Source: Pyxicephalus adspersus (Eukaryota; Chordata; Amphibia; Anura; Pyxicephalidae). From it: a stretch of 64,000 nucleotides of DNA. The stretch's first letter is position 1. Each line of letters begins with the position of its first letter. Below are positions 13,501 through 25,200 of this stretch, one piece after another. Location of the stretch: assembly GCF_032062135.1 (NCBI RefSeq), contig NC_092861.1, positions 2,575,748 through 2,639,747 on the forward strand, written 5' to 3'. Made by a program: the position numbers and the translations under genes. The notes below the pieces were generated by a model. That model saw only the letters and a list, made by a program, of their open reading frames with translations, was not told the DNA's origin and made no database searches.

Positions 13501-13943
13501 GCCATTTTGTTTTTTGGGGTTGTTAGGGCCAAAAGTGAGTGAAAGTCCCAGCTTTAAGTGAACTTATCAGGACACAAACATGTTCCTATTGTATGAAGTA
13601 AGCTTGGCTTCTAGTCAGTTGATAGCTAAAACATTGGATTTCCCCCCTCACTCCCTTTAAACACAGTGACTGTGCCCCAGGACATGTACAAAGTGCAATG
13701 GATACAATGAGTATACAGGGCCAGAATGCAGCAGGAGGAATCAGACATAAGGAATGAAGAAAGCCTGCAGGAGTAAGGAATACAGAACCTCTTTAAAAAA
13801 AAAAAAAATTAAGACTTGCAGTTCTGGGGGGTCCCCACTGTAAGGGTAATCCCCAGTAAGCCCAGAATCAAATAAGGCAAATTCTTCATCGCCATTGTTG
13901 ACCCTCTTTTTGAAAAACAGGCTTCACATCCTTTACTATAGGT
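7555..13943. other. Non-coding region; possible 3' UTR-like segment of a plus-strand neighbour
   Basis: The region is AT-rich with a short (TA)n tract (about 8331-8344), an AT-rich tract (8599-8630), an inverted repeat pair (8921-8955 against 10053-10091), and T-rich sequence ending at an ATTAAA near 10361 followed by TG-rich bases. The last two could mark the 3' end of a plus-strand gene converging on kif13b, but no coding exon supports it. I see nothing recognisable in 10400-13900. Confidence 0.35.
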
Positions 13944-14108
13944 CAGGGGTGCCCAACCAGTGGATCACAAAGGCAATGCAAATAGATTGCGGAGCCCTGC
14001 CTTTTAAAATAAACTCTACGGTGCACAGAAGTTAATAAATCCAAGTTTTTATTGTTGGTAGATTATTTTGAAAGTAGCTTGCAAGCCAAAAAAGTGTGGG
14101 CACCCTTG
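13944..14108. mobile_element. 165-bp hAT-type MITE with intact 8-bp target duplication
   Basis: The element begins CAGGGGTGCCCAACC and ends GTGTGGGCACCCTTG, an inverted repeat of about 12 bp with one mismatch in the core. It is flanked on both sides by the identical 8-bp direct repeat CTATAGGT (13936-13943 and 14109-14116). An 8-bp duplication with CA(G/A)GGG ends is typical of hAT/Charlie non-autonomous elements. It has no coding capacity. The intact duplication suggests a clean, fairly recent insertion. Confidence 0.88.
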
Positions 14109-14161
14109 CTATAGGTCACTGCTCTCAGGTCTTCTCCAGTTTAAATGAATAACAATGACTG

Positions 14162-14335
14162 CAGTGTTCATCCCAGAAATGTTTTTTTTTTTTAAGCTGG
14201 GTGGGATTCTTCCTGTACTGAAGGAAGGATCTGTTGTACGCAGGTGGCAGCCCCTGTATAGTGACCTAACTTATTAGTAACCACCCAAAAACAGCCGCGT
14301 GGTGCACCTGGCTAAAGGGGATGTGGAGAAGTTTC
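14162..14335 (+). mobile_element. CAGTGTTC/GAACACTG-ended repeat, copy 2 (diverged)
   Basis: It starts CAGTGTTCATCCCAG and continues with a T run, AAGCTGGGTGGG, GGTGGCAGCCCCTG and a diverged core with GCCGCGTGGTGCACC. The right terminal motif is lost. Confidence 0.55.
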
Positions 14336-14340
14336 GATTG

Positions 14341-16699
14341 TGGGTGCACCCCTGAATACAAAGATTCTGCATGGGAGGTCATAGTGAATAGAGAGTAATG
14401 CACTTCTTTAGTCCTTGTCCTTACAAAGAAAAGCAACAGGCTTACTTTAATGCATGCTTTTCACTCCTATGCCATTGGCTGTAAAGAGAAAGGAAGAGAA
14501 GAGAGGCCCATCCCCATCTTCTTGGGTGCCTGATTTGCCAAGTAACGGTGCTATCAGATGAGAGGAAGGGGAATGAATTTGGTCTTTTATCTTTGCTCCT
14601 GGTGGCTGAACCGAGAACAAGGGGACAATTCATATGTGCTGCTATGGAGGAAAGATAGGGTACCAGTCATTCTGTCCTCCATGGACCAAGCACTGGTTAA
14701 TATTAAGGTTCAATAGACCCAATGAAATTTATTTTCAAAGAGAAAACAACAGATAACTGAATATTAATAACTAATAAATATTAATATTAATTCCTAACTG
14801 CAATCTTTTTTTTCTTCCCCCAAGTTGCAATGCATTTATGGCAAACCATATTTTGCAGGGGAGTAAGGAAATGGTTACAGTAAGCTCCGCCACCCTCCAT
14901 TATTTCATGGTCTCATTGATAAGAAGAAATGTGCCATCACTCATAGTCTGATTGGAGTTACATTAGTTATCTGCAATGCAGAGAACCGCTGATCCGTTAT
15001 CAGGACTTCCTTCCACACAGCGTCTCGTCAATAGCCATGACATAAGAGTTTATTTTCGATAAAGCATCAGGGAGCAGAAGCTGGCCATCCGCCTGGGTGC
15101 TTGCTGAGCTGCCTGGAATATGAAAGAGCCTCATCCCTAGATTGGACGTGAAAGGTTTTTACAATATGTGTCTGCAGAGAATTGCAATACTTAAAAGTTC
15201 TTCGCACTCCTAGAAAAGAAAGGATGCCACATGGGCAGTTTATTATCCTGGAAATTGATTAGGAAATTTATAAAGGTCACGGGCTCGGGAGGTTCTCTTC
15301 TGTAGCAGAGCACTCCACCAGTGGGCATCTCAACTTGCTGCTTAGTATTTGACCCATTCACATGAGGGGATTCACACTCCCGAAATCTTCCGCTCCCATA
15401 CAGATGTGTAAAAGGACAGAATTTTCCACCCATACCCATTTACTTTGCATGATACTATCTCATGAATCTAAAACTGATCAGGGCTGAGTGCTGAAGGGTG
15501 GAAATAATGACCCTTCACACACTCTCTAGATTTTTTTCGAGAGCTAGCGCCCCCCTTCTTCCCAAGGCTGGAATACGTAAAAAAGGCAGATGTGATTTGC
15601 AGACAGTTGGCAGATTAACTTACTTAGCTATAAAGTCACGTGATAAGACATTTCAAGGGGTTGAGGGATGGATGGAAAGTCTATTGACGTAATGAATGAA
15701 GTCTGTTTAAAATCATGGCAATCTACATTTCCATAAGAGCCAAATTTATCATGGTATTGGGATTAGAGTAGACGAGTACTCACGTGTGTTCCCATTAATA
15801 GTTAAGCTTCACCTACTCCAGAAAGCCAAGTCAACACTCTACGAAGGATGACCTCCTCTTCCCAATAGGGTTTAATAATGGCTGCATTTAGTGCCATCTA
15901 ATCCTTGTCCTGGGTACATAGAAATGTTCGCACACGGTGACCTACAAAAACCCTACATCTACACAGAATGAAGGCCATCTTGCCATGAGACCACTAAGAA
16001 AGCCAACGTATGATGTTCTGTAGCTTCCTCACGGGTTTGCCACACCTGACATTACTAAGAACCTGAAGAGGTTCCCAGGTATTTGGTCAGGTTCATCAGG
16101 CCAATGGGGGTCTCGGGTAAGATCTACAGGAGGCAGTGATTCTCGGACGCAGAACCTGCCTGTGAATATCACGTCTCCTGACCCTTCTAGAGGAGCAGCT
16201 ATATCTGTTGAGATCCCTGAGGATCTTTGGAAGCTCGTCCACCAACAACCACTTCATCTCAGCTTTGTGGACCTCATGAAAGCTCAGACATCTTACATCC
16301 CTTGTATGGTAATGAGCTGATGGCTATTTAGTACTGAATAGTCCACCGAAATAACTGGGGCATCTTCAAATATTTCCTGGCTAATATATTTGATATTTTT
16401 GCGTGCAAATAGCCAATACCAATCATTTGCCCCACAAATTTTGGATATCAGTAGTCCAACTAATATGAAGTGCATCTTATTTATAGTGTACTGCATTTGA
16501 TATAAAGATTTGATATGTAGATAACAAGTAATGCATCAGCATGCAAAATATGCCGATTTTGAGGAAACAATTTGGTGACCAAGATAGCAGCAAACCTGCC
16601 CATGTATCAACCGTCAGTTTGGAGGTTAGTAAGCTGCTGTTGTATACCAGTCACAAAGAATCTGCTCTTTGTGAGCCCTGAAAACAACCATACCATGTA
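14341..16699. other. Intergenic or distal kif13b 3' UTR
   Basis: This is mostly unique-looking sequence without recognisable exons. AATAAA hexamers on the minus strand near 15240 and 15050 could serve as distal poly(A) signals for kif13b if the 3' UTR is long. Confidence 0.4.
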
Positions 16700-18935
16700 C
16701 TAATGTTATGTCACTTCTAGCTTTTTTGTCAGCTTTGTAAAGTCTTAAATTTAGCAATTTTATTGGCTCAAATTGGGAAATGATAATAATAATTAGCTTG
16801 AGAGGTAGGACAAGTGTTTGTGCATGTCAGGCATGGTAACCCCTTACCTCTTCCGGGCTGCCACACACAGTTCTTCCATTACATATGTTCATATATAAAG
16901 AATTCTGCATTAGGTGCGGTTAGGCTACAGAACAAATATTTTGCTAATAATCCCAGAGGTTAAGGCACTGTACTGTCCTGGGCTGCGGCCTACAAACACA
17001 ATGATATTTCCCAACATTGGCCCGCCCATGCACAAAAAAATAATGGGACCCCTCGGAGGCCCAAAAGTACACACATTTGGTCCTGATTTCATCCATATGT
17101 CAACCACATCAAAAAAGGGCCACAAGTACACATCAGAGCAGATCTGAGCACACAGGATATGAACACGGATGTGAATTGCTTTGATGCAACTGTTGTTGTG
17201 ATAAAGACAACAGGCAAGTCCGCAACAACCAATCAGGATTAATTGTTTACTGATAAGATATGCGACTGGTCACTGGAGGGCTAATTAACCTATATAGCAC
17301 CACTATAGTTTTCTGATAAACCCCCCCCCCCCACACACACACACACTTTCTGTGTAGTGTAATAGTTTACAGACGTGTGGCCATAATTGCAGCAAGTCAA
17401 CCTTAAATCACCATGTGCTAACTTACAGAAGAGTACAGGTCAATACCCCCTGCATAGTTTGGTAGTACCAACAGTAGAACAAGGTGCTTTTTAACACAAG
17501 GGCCACAGAGAAAACTCATTGAATTTAAATAATTCACTCTGTTTTAGCCATACAAATATTTGAAATTTAGTTATGTCAGATGGAAAAACATATTCTGCTG
17601 GGTGCAATAGATACATACAAAAGCTGTAGAGGTATTATGAAGAACACCAGGTGTTGATTTTCTCGCTGTCTCCTTATTGGTCAAGCAGCATTGGAGGAGG
17701 TGTGGCTAGACTCCTGCTCTTTTAATGTATACCATACTCAACCCAATAATACTAGTATGCAGAAATAGCAAAGACACCTATAGCTCCCTAATAACTAGAC
17801 ATCACTGTACGCCCCGACAGACGTTGCCCCATCCCCATAGTGCTCCAAATGAGATGCTATATTCTGTATCCTAGCATCCCAATAATCAACCACCATCAAT
17901 TAAAAATAACATAAAAATGAGAATGATTGTAAATCGCAACCCCATTACCTTTCGGATTTCAGAAAAAAACACACCAAAAATAAATAAAACAAACACAAAA
18001 ACCCTAAAACGTGAAAAAAGTAAAAATGAGGACTTGGCCAAAGTGTCGGGAATGTAACTCATAGTGTGGCGGTGGAAATCTAGTGTACAGTGCAAATTGT
18101 TATTCTGGTCTATCCAATAATTGTCTATTCTATGGTTATTGGAATCAATGAGTAATTATAATAAAGACAAAAACGAAAAGTTTGGTAATTCTGGTGCCAG
18201 AAGTGGGATGAATTTGCAAAAAACCACAGATTCCTATATTTTGCTGAGTTCACCGGACATAATCACCTAATAGTAGGAGGGTACTGGCTGAGCTAACCAT
18301 TTGCCCTTTCACCTTTTTCCTGGCTGCAGTCACTTACCATTGCACGTAAATTATTACCCCCAAAATACAGCTGTGTATGTACACCCATAATCAGTTATAT
18401 ACAAGCATACATTTCTTTATACTCCTGCTCTTCTCCTAGCTCGTCACATGACTCCCTTTGTCAAAAGAAAGCCATCACCATGTGGAAACAGAATAAAAAA
18501 ATGCAGATTTGGAAAATCAGACATAATCCACAACTGAGCGATCCTTTGCCAACGACACATACAAGATATGTATAAAAAAAAAACCCTATTTACACATACA
18601 GACAGTTATATACATGTAGACACTGCGATGGCCGGCTGTTCTGCACTGTGTTTGCTAATGATAAACGTAAAAATGAAGCGGATTGGTGACCTCTTCGTGC
18701 ATCTTAGGGGTTGCTGTGGTATCGGAAATGAAATATGCCAATATTTCAGCTTCGAGAAAAAAGTGAACAAATCAGACTAAGGCGTTCATCACCAGCGCAG
18801 AGAAGAGACAAGTGGAAAAATTAAAGTGGAAGGACTTTTGTCATGAGTCGTCATCCAAGATGACCACTTCGCAAAAAAGCTAAAAGCTCTTCTGTGGGTT
18901 AAATGCAGCATTGCAATGTGGTAATAAGTGCTAGT
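16700..18935 (-). other. kif13b: kif13b 3' UTR (extent uncertain)
   Basis: The 3' UTR begins directly after the TAA. Its end cannot be fixed from sequence. The first clear AATAAA on the minus strand noticed going downstream is at 16764-16759, but the bases after it are not strongly GU-rich, and further AATAAA sites exist near 15240 and 15050. The stretch is mostly unique sequence with a C-run/(AC)n tract at 17321-17346. Confidence 0.4.
17321..17346 (+). repeat. C-run followed by (AC)n microsatellite
   Basis: About twelve C residues run directly into an (AC)n tract. It lies in the probable kif13b 3' UTR or just beyond it. Confidence 0.9.
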
Positions 18936-19219
18936 TTAATTGGCCCAAGACTTTCGGTTTTCCATCTTCTTCTGGGCGTCAGCCTTTATGCTTCCGGCAC
19001 GGTCTGATTTTGCCAGAGCAGTCAATGTGGCGAGATTTCCGGCCGAACCGGAGAGACCGGAACTTTTTCGGTTCTCGGCTGCTCCTTGGAGGCGTAACCC
19101 CGCACTTTTTCTGCGAGCTGTACCAGTAGCTTTCTTGACCCTGTCAGGCCTCACCAGGACACCGTAGCCGGGGTTACATTTAAAGTACTGTTTGCCACCT
19201 ACGGAGCCATCATTCTTGC
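18936..19219 (-). CDS. kif13b: kif13b terminal coding exon: rest of CAP-Gly and C terminus
   Basis: The last coding exon holds 284 nt ending in TAA at 18936-18938. It opens with the second part of a Gly codon, giving the CAP-Gly signature GKNDGSVGGKQYFKCNPGYG, then VLVRPDRVKKATG, an Arg/Ser/Gly-rich basic tail, and the conserved end ENRKSWAN. In CAP-Gly proteins GKNDG recognises C-terminal EEY/F tails such as tyrosinated alpha-tubulin (family knowledge). The acceptor is GTTTCTGCAG. Confidence 0.97.
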
Positions 19220-22200
19220 CTGCAGAAACGAGGAAAAAGGGAAGAATGATTTCAATATTATGTGAGAAAACAATGATAAAACATATAAAAACACACTTCC
19301 TGTCCTGGGTGCCAACCCTCACTCACTGTACTGTAAAGAGGAGTACTGTAGTTACCCTAGGACAGGACAACTTGTTCAATTTTCATGATCTTAACATATC
19401 AGGGGCTATTTAGTAGTCCATAAGGTGAACTGGGAACCGACAAAAGTCAGTGTAGGCAGAGAGCACAGGAAATTCTCAGGTTACCTCGTTTCAAGTAGGA
19501 TCAACACATATTTTGGCTTTGCACCAGTTGAGATATAACAAAACCATTTCAATGGTCACTTTCAAGTCTTACATAAAATAATCAATAAAGGCTATCATTT
19601 TTGACAATAAATCTCCTCACCTGCTGGCAAATCGAGCTCCACACCAACCCAGATCCCTCCTTGGAAGTCCACAGAACCAACGTATCTGACAATCCCGGTC
19701 TTATTTGTCCCAACAGTCACATATTCCCCTTCTTTCAACCATTCAGGGACCTCCTGGCATTCCTCGGAATCAGACCCCACATCGGGCTTGTCGTCTCCGT
19801 TCTCCCCCTGGTCATTCAAAGCTTCTTTACTTCCTTTTAACTTGATGGTACTTCCCGGTTTCTCTAAACTGGGCACATCTCCGAGATCATCCCCAAGCAT
19901 GCCCGTAAAAGATTTCAGTTCTGACGGCTTTACTTTTTGTATCCTAAACGGAGACACAACGCCTTTGGTTTGGCTTAAGTGTTCGGCAGTAAGTGCTGGA
20001 TGAATGCTATCCTGGTTTTCTGAAGATAAGGTGCTTGTAGTGAATTTTTCTGATGAAGGAACGCTTTTTGAGGTTGTTGTAGTGTGATGGCTTTTCATGT
20101 CTGTCATAGGAAGGTCCTTATGCTTCTCAATGTGATCTGCGGACAACATGTCTAAAGCAGGGTTGCTATGGTCAGCAAGGACAGAACCTCTCGTGTCATT
20201 CATGTCTTTAACATGTGTATTACCAGATGGAGCATCCCCTTGAGGTCCAACATCAGCTTTTTGATGAACCCCACCTGGGATATCATCTATTTTGCTCAGT
20301 GATTCTTTTTCAGAGGACTCTGGAGCAGAAGCTACACTGGGTGGACTAAAGTCAGTAGCTGTTGGGCTTAGTGTTTGACCTGTAGGCACCTCATTTCCGC
20401 TAATCAACGCCTCTGAGAGAGTGGCTGTAGACACACTGTGGGAGAAGTAACCACTTGAAGCTTCACTGACAGGACTTGGAGGCCCTTCTTGTGAATCATG
20501 TACTGGAGATTCACAAGATTTTGGCTGTGAAGGCACTGTAGACGATTTCTCGTTTTTCTTCTCTGGCGTTGGTGAACGAGCAATGACTGGTTGTCGCGTT
20601 AATACCCGTTCTTCATGGGCAACCTGGCAATTGACAAGAACAAGACATTACAGCTATTAACAGTTGTTTATATCGCAGAACATGACCAACAGATAGAAAT
20701 TAAGGTAAAACTTTGAAAAGTAGTATAATAGCAGGAGGGGCTGACCAAATGCTGTACATGGCCTCCAAAAACACAGCACTATGCAAAACTGTGCAAGCAG
20801 TGGCCTGGCTCTGGGTAAGCATTATACAAATATTATGATGGGTAGATGTCATATTGGAGGAAGGGGTGTTACTGGATTGACTGAATGTTTATGTAAACCA
20901 TCCTATGTAAGAGCTGCATATAATCTACAGCCTCTATAGTTGAATGACCTATAATCCATAAAATTAAAGGGTCGAGTCAGGAAAGTCAGGACTATATGAT
21001 GCTGGAGTTCCTCCAGCCAGAAAATGAGGCGGATTCTAACTGGCTGCAGCTTTAAATCCAGAGTGAAATGAGAAGATGCGGATTCTATTGTTGGCAGTAA
21101 AATTTAAAGTGAGCAATTTCAGGACCAGAGGGGCAACAAAATAGCTTCAAAACAAGCCATCCCAACCTCTTTAGCTGCATGTACTGTGAAATAATTCATC
21201 CTCAAAGACCACAGCAAAGTCAGGGCTATGAATCAGTCACCCAAACTACTTATGTACTTCCTATCCAGGGTGTTCTTGAACTGCTCTGTGACTGACTTTC
21301 TAAATTAAAAGATTTTAAGGCCGATCCTACCTTGCACACTTGGATTAGGTTTTACCAGAAACATTTGCAAAAACATTTGCACATTTTCAAGCTTTAGAAG
21401 TTCCCTATGCTTTGGCATAGTTAACCACAGTTACCCAATGCCCTTACACAAACCAGTTTTATTCCAGCGCTAGCTGAAGCTTGTTGAACAATTGTTTTTT
21501 GGATAATACTGTGTGCAGTAATTGCTAAATATGCCATACTAACTTTAAATTAGATATACCAGCAAATTGGCTAATTATTCAATAGTTATTTATTCTAACC
21601 CTAAATGTGTGCATTAAAATCTTAGATGTGTTAGGCAATCCTTGTTTACAGACATGGGCTGGATGAGCACATGCATCCGTATACGCATGCTAGTACTGAG
21701 TTCCTTTTTTTCTTTTTTTTAGTTGTCCAGACTTTTTCAATGTTACACAACTGACTGTAAAAGAATAAAACAAGCTCATATCTGCTATTATTTGTTCAAA
21801 GCCTTAGGAGGGGATTTCCTACAATCTGTGATACCACAAGCACAGGCATTTGAAACAAACACTTCCTATTAGATAATTCTTTGTTCAAAAAAGCTTCTAA
21901 CCATGTCAATGTAATCTGTGATGACTTTTGGGTGCAATTAACGATCCATTCTGAAGAATGGGTGCAATTAACGATCCATTCTGTCACCTACGCATACAAG
22001 TGAGAATGACCGACAATCAATCACTGTGGCGATTATCGGTCATTCTCACTTGTATGCGTAGGTGACACAAGATCATGCACACAACCATGCATGTGATCTT
22101 GAAATGACTGCACGGGGGTCTTGCCGAGCTCCGATATGATCAAGTAATTTCTGCATGTATAGCATCGTGATACGATGCTCTTTTATTGAGGTTTCAATGT

Positions 22201-25200
22201 TTTGAACAATAATTATCCAACGTGTGGACATAGCTTATAAGTTAACTCGAAGCTCTGCTTTGGGATAAAGGGTTTACTATACCCATAGCTGGTAGATGGA
22301 AGTTGCTTGCATCAAGGTTTTACTAAAGCTGCTTGAAGCTTGCTGGAAGGCCTACAGATGACCTGCAAGAATCCTCCCAGCCATTGTTGTGCAATATTTG
22401 TATAGCCAAGTAATAAATCCGCCCAGGTTTGTCATTTCTGTACAGGGCAGTTACTGTAAGGGGTCAAGTTCAAATGCAAATTCAAGAGTTCACCTTTAAA
22501 TATATAAGCACAGATGCCTTGACCCGCACTTTGTTCGGGTCTCCGAACACATTACAAGGATCCTGATGGGAAGGTGTTAACTATGAAGAATAGAGGACAG
22601 CTGCAGATCACAAAAAGGACAAACTCTGCACAAGGAATACCCCCCCCCACCCCCGATGATGCCTTGTGGACATTTTTTGCATTTAGCCCAATATTTACTT
22701 GAATGTTGATTTATGTGACAGGACTGCTCCATCTGCTGCTGTGTCACACACAATTTATGGGTTCAGGAGGGCTGCGGTGATCTATACGTCTCTAACACTT
22801 CTCTGGCTGCACTTAAGGCCAGGATAAATCATGAATTTTCAAGCGGCTGCCAAAGATTTATTTTTTGCCTTCCAAATTTTCTTCCCTGCCGCCCTCCATT
22901 TTCCCGGGGCCTGTCAATTTACAGGTGAAGAATTTAGAGGCTGCTTCGGAGATTAAACACACCATTTCTCAGATCTATTTCCCAGAGGCAACATGTACTA
23001 AACTTGGGTAATCAATACTGCCTGTCAGCGGGCAGAGTTATGGGGGAAGCACAAGAGAGGTTTTTGACACGACCTGGAAATTCAATTGCCTGTAATCTAA
23101 AAATTCATTACACAATTAGGGGTGTTCTTATCTCATAACACAAGCATAAAGGTAATTACAATGGAAAAGGTCATCACAGCTCTGCACAAACTACTACTCC
23201 CGACATGGAAACATGAGGAAAACTAGACGGGTCCTCAGTATAGGAAACAAATTTGGGCCGTTTGCTACCCTGATTGACCAACCTGGCATTGCAAGGTAAC
23301 CAGAAGTTTCCTTAACTCACCATCTTGCACCCAGCTGGGTTGAGGTCTGATATTTATAAATATAAATAACGATTTGTGTTGTCAAGGTGTACTGCTGCAC
23401 CATTTCTTGCTCTGTCTTATTATTAATGGTCCCCTAGTTTGTCAGCAAATTCTTTTTACAAATTAATCAGGAAAGCCCTGGAGCCAAAATTGACATTACA
23501 GCCAAAAGGCCTTTTATTTGGCAAAAACGTCATTATTTATGGCAGAGAAGTGCGACTTTTGTTTATGTGGCAAGGAGGGGAAAACAAGGCTTTCTTTTGG
23601 TGTTGGTTATAAGACAAAATTAATACTTTTTGTTCTGAATTCCATTACCTGATTTTTTGGCAAACTACGCCCAGGAGCAGTATATTGCACCGCAGGTAAC
23701 CACATTTGCAAACAGCTGTGACCGCATTGCAAATCTTCCAACAGCAACCATGTGGATAAAAACGTCAGCCACATACAAAAAAGTGGTTCCCAACCTCTCC
23801 CACACATCCAGAGAAAGGAATAAATACATTTATCATAAAACATTTTGCACTTTGTTCCAGTCATGTGACTAGTTTGACCCCACAGTACACATACGTTTGA
23901 TGTTGTTGTGAATCACCAACTTACCGTTTTTGGTTTGAATGCCGTGTCATCGATACTTGCAGACTGGACTATAATCCGGGGGACCGGCTGGAAGACAAGG
24001 AATGAGATTGGTTGGATTAGAATTAAAGCTTTATTACAGGCATGAACACACTTCTGTGTTCTGAAAAAATGAGGATGAACATGTAAACACAATTGCAATC
24101 TGTTTGAAACTGAAACGAAAGATATTTTCCATTGTCAAAGCAAATTGCTAAATGCAAACTAACAAAAATATAGTGCCTACCAATACCAGGTATCTATTGA
24201 AATGCCTGTTCTTTGATCGATATGCAGCAGGGAGCACAGCCTAACGAGTCATGTTTAAAGGGAGAGTGCCTCAGCAATGCTTGTTGTCAGTGTACACTCC
24301 CATTGGCTAGCAGTGGTTAGGAAGTGCTCTCATTGGCTGGCGGTTGTCAAAGAGTGCTCCTATTGGCTGGCAGCTATTGGGGAGAGCTCCCTGTATCTGG
24401 CAGTAGTTAGGGAGCGGTGCATGTTAATCCTGCAAGCAAGTGAAGGAAAGTGGTTCAGAAGATATTAAAACCATTACTGCTATAAAAAAAAATATATACA
24501 TATATATATATATATTTATAAATATATATATTTTTAGGAAGAGAAAGCTACCCACAATATCTCATTATGTCATAATTGAAAACTCAAGGAGTTGGACTTC
24601 ATCAGAAATTTCCAGCACAGTTGTGTCTGGACCCCGCTTGTGTATATAAGCACTTGCAATTGGTCAATATTGTGCAGACAGATACAGTCCCTAAAACAGT
24701 TTTTCTCAATCAGGGTTCCTCCAGAGGTTGCTAGGGGTTCTATGAGCAATAGGCAGTTTATGCCTCTTGTGTCAGTTTCTTCCATTTGTGCTTCTGTGTT
24801 GTCACTGTCTCACAGTGGTTTGCAATGGAGACTACAAATGACCATTACAAAAACCCATCCTGAGCAGGGTCATGCAGCCATCTCTGGAGCAGACAGGAAA
24901 AGAACACAAAGACACTAAAAAAACATGAAGACATGATTAAAATACCAAAAAAAAATGAATTTTTGGAATAGCCGAGTTCTATAGCAAAAGGCTAATTTGC
25001 AACAGAGTGCAGAAATAGCCACAAGGCCTTAAAAATGGCAAAATGTGTTAGATTTGGGAAGGAAAGGGGGGGACCCCCATGAAACCTTTACATACAACAA
25101 TGACTTGTGTGAATAAAGTTTTTTTTTTGGGGGGGGCAGTATTTGATTTAGAAGCAAAGAACACAAGGACAGTTCAACTCTGGCCATTGAAAGCATTAAA

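Larger units (their letters stand above)
20624..23924 (-). other. kif13b intron, 3.3 kb
   Basis: It contains a 30-bp direct duplication (21929-21983), a 36-bp-arm hairpin (21983-22066), a MITE-like right end near 22236, and a unique block at about 22820-23170 with several TAAT cores. The rest is unremarkable AT-rich sequence. Confidence 0.9.

Noticed and set aside
24301..24420. CRISPR-like array of 30-bp repeats
   Set aside because: Units are directly adjacent without spacers, and the window is vertebrate nuclear DNA.
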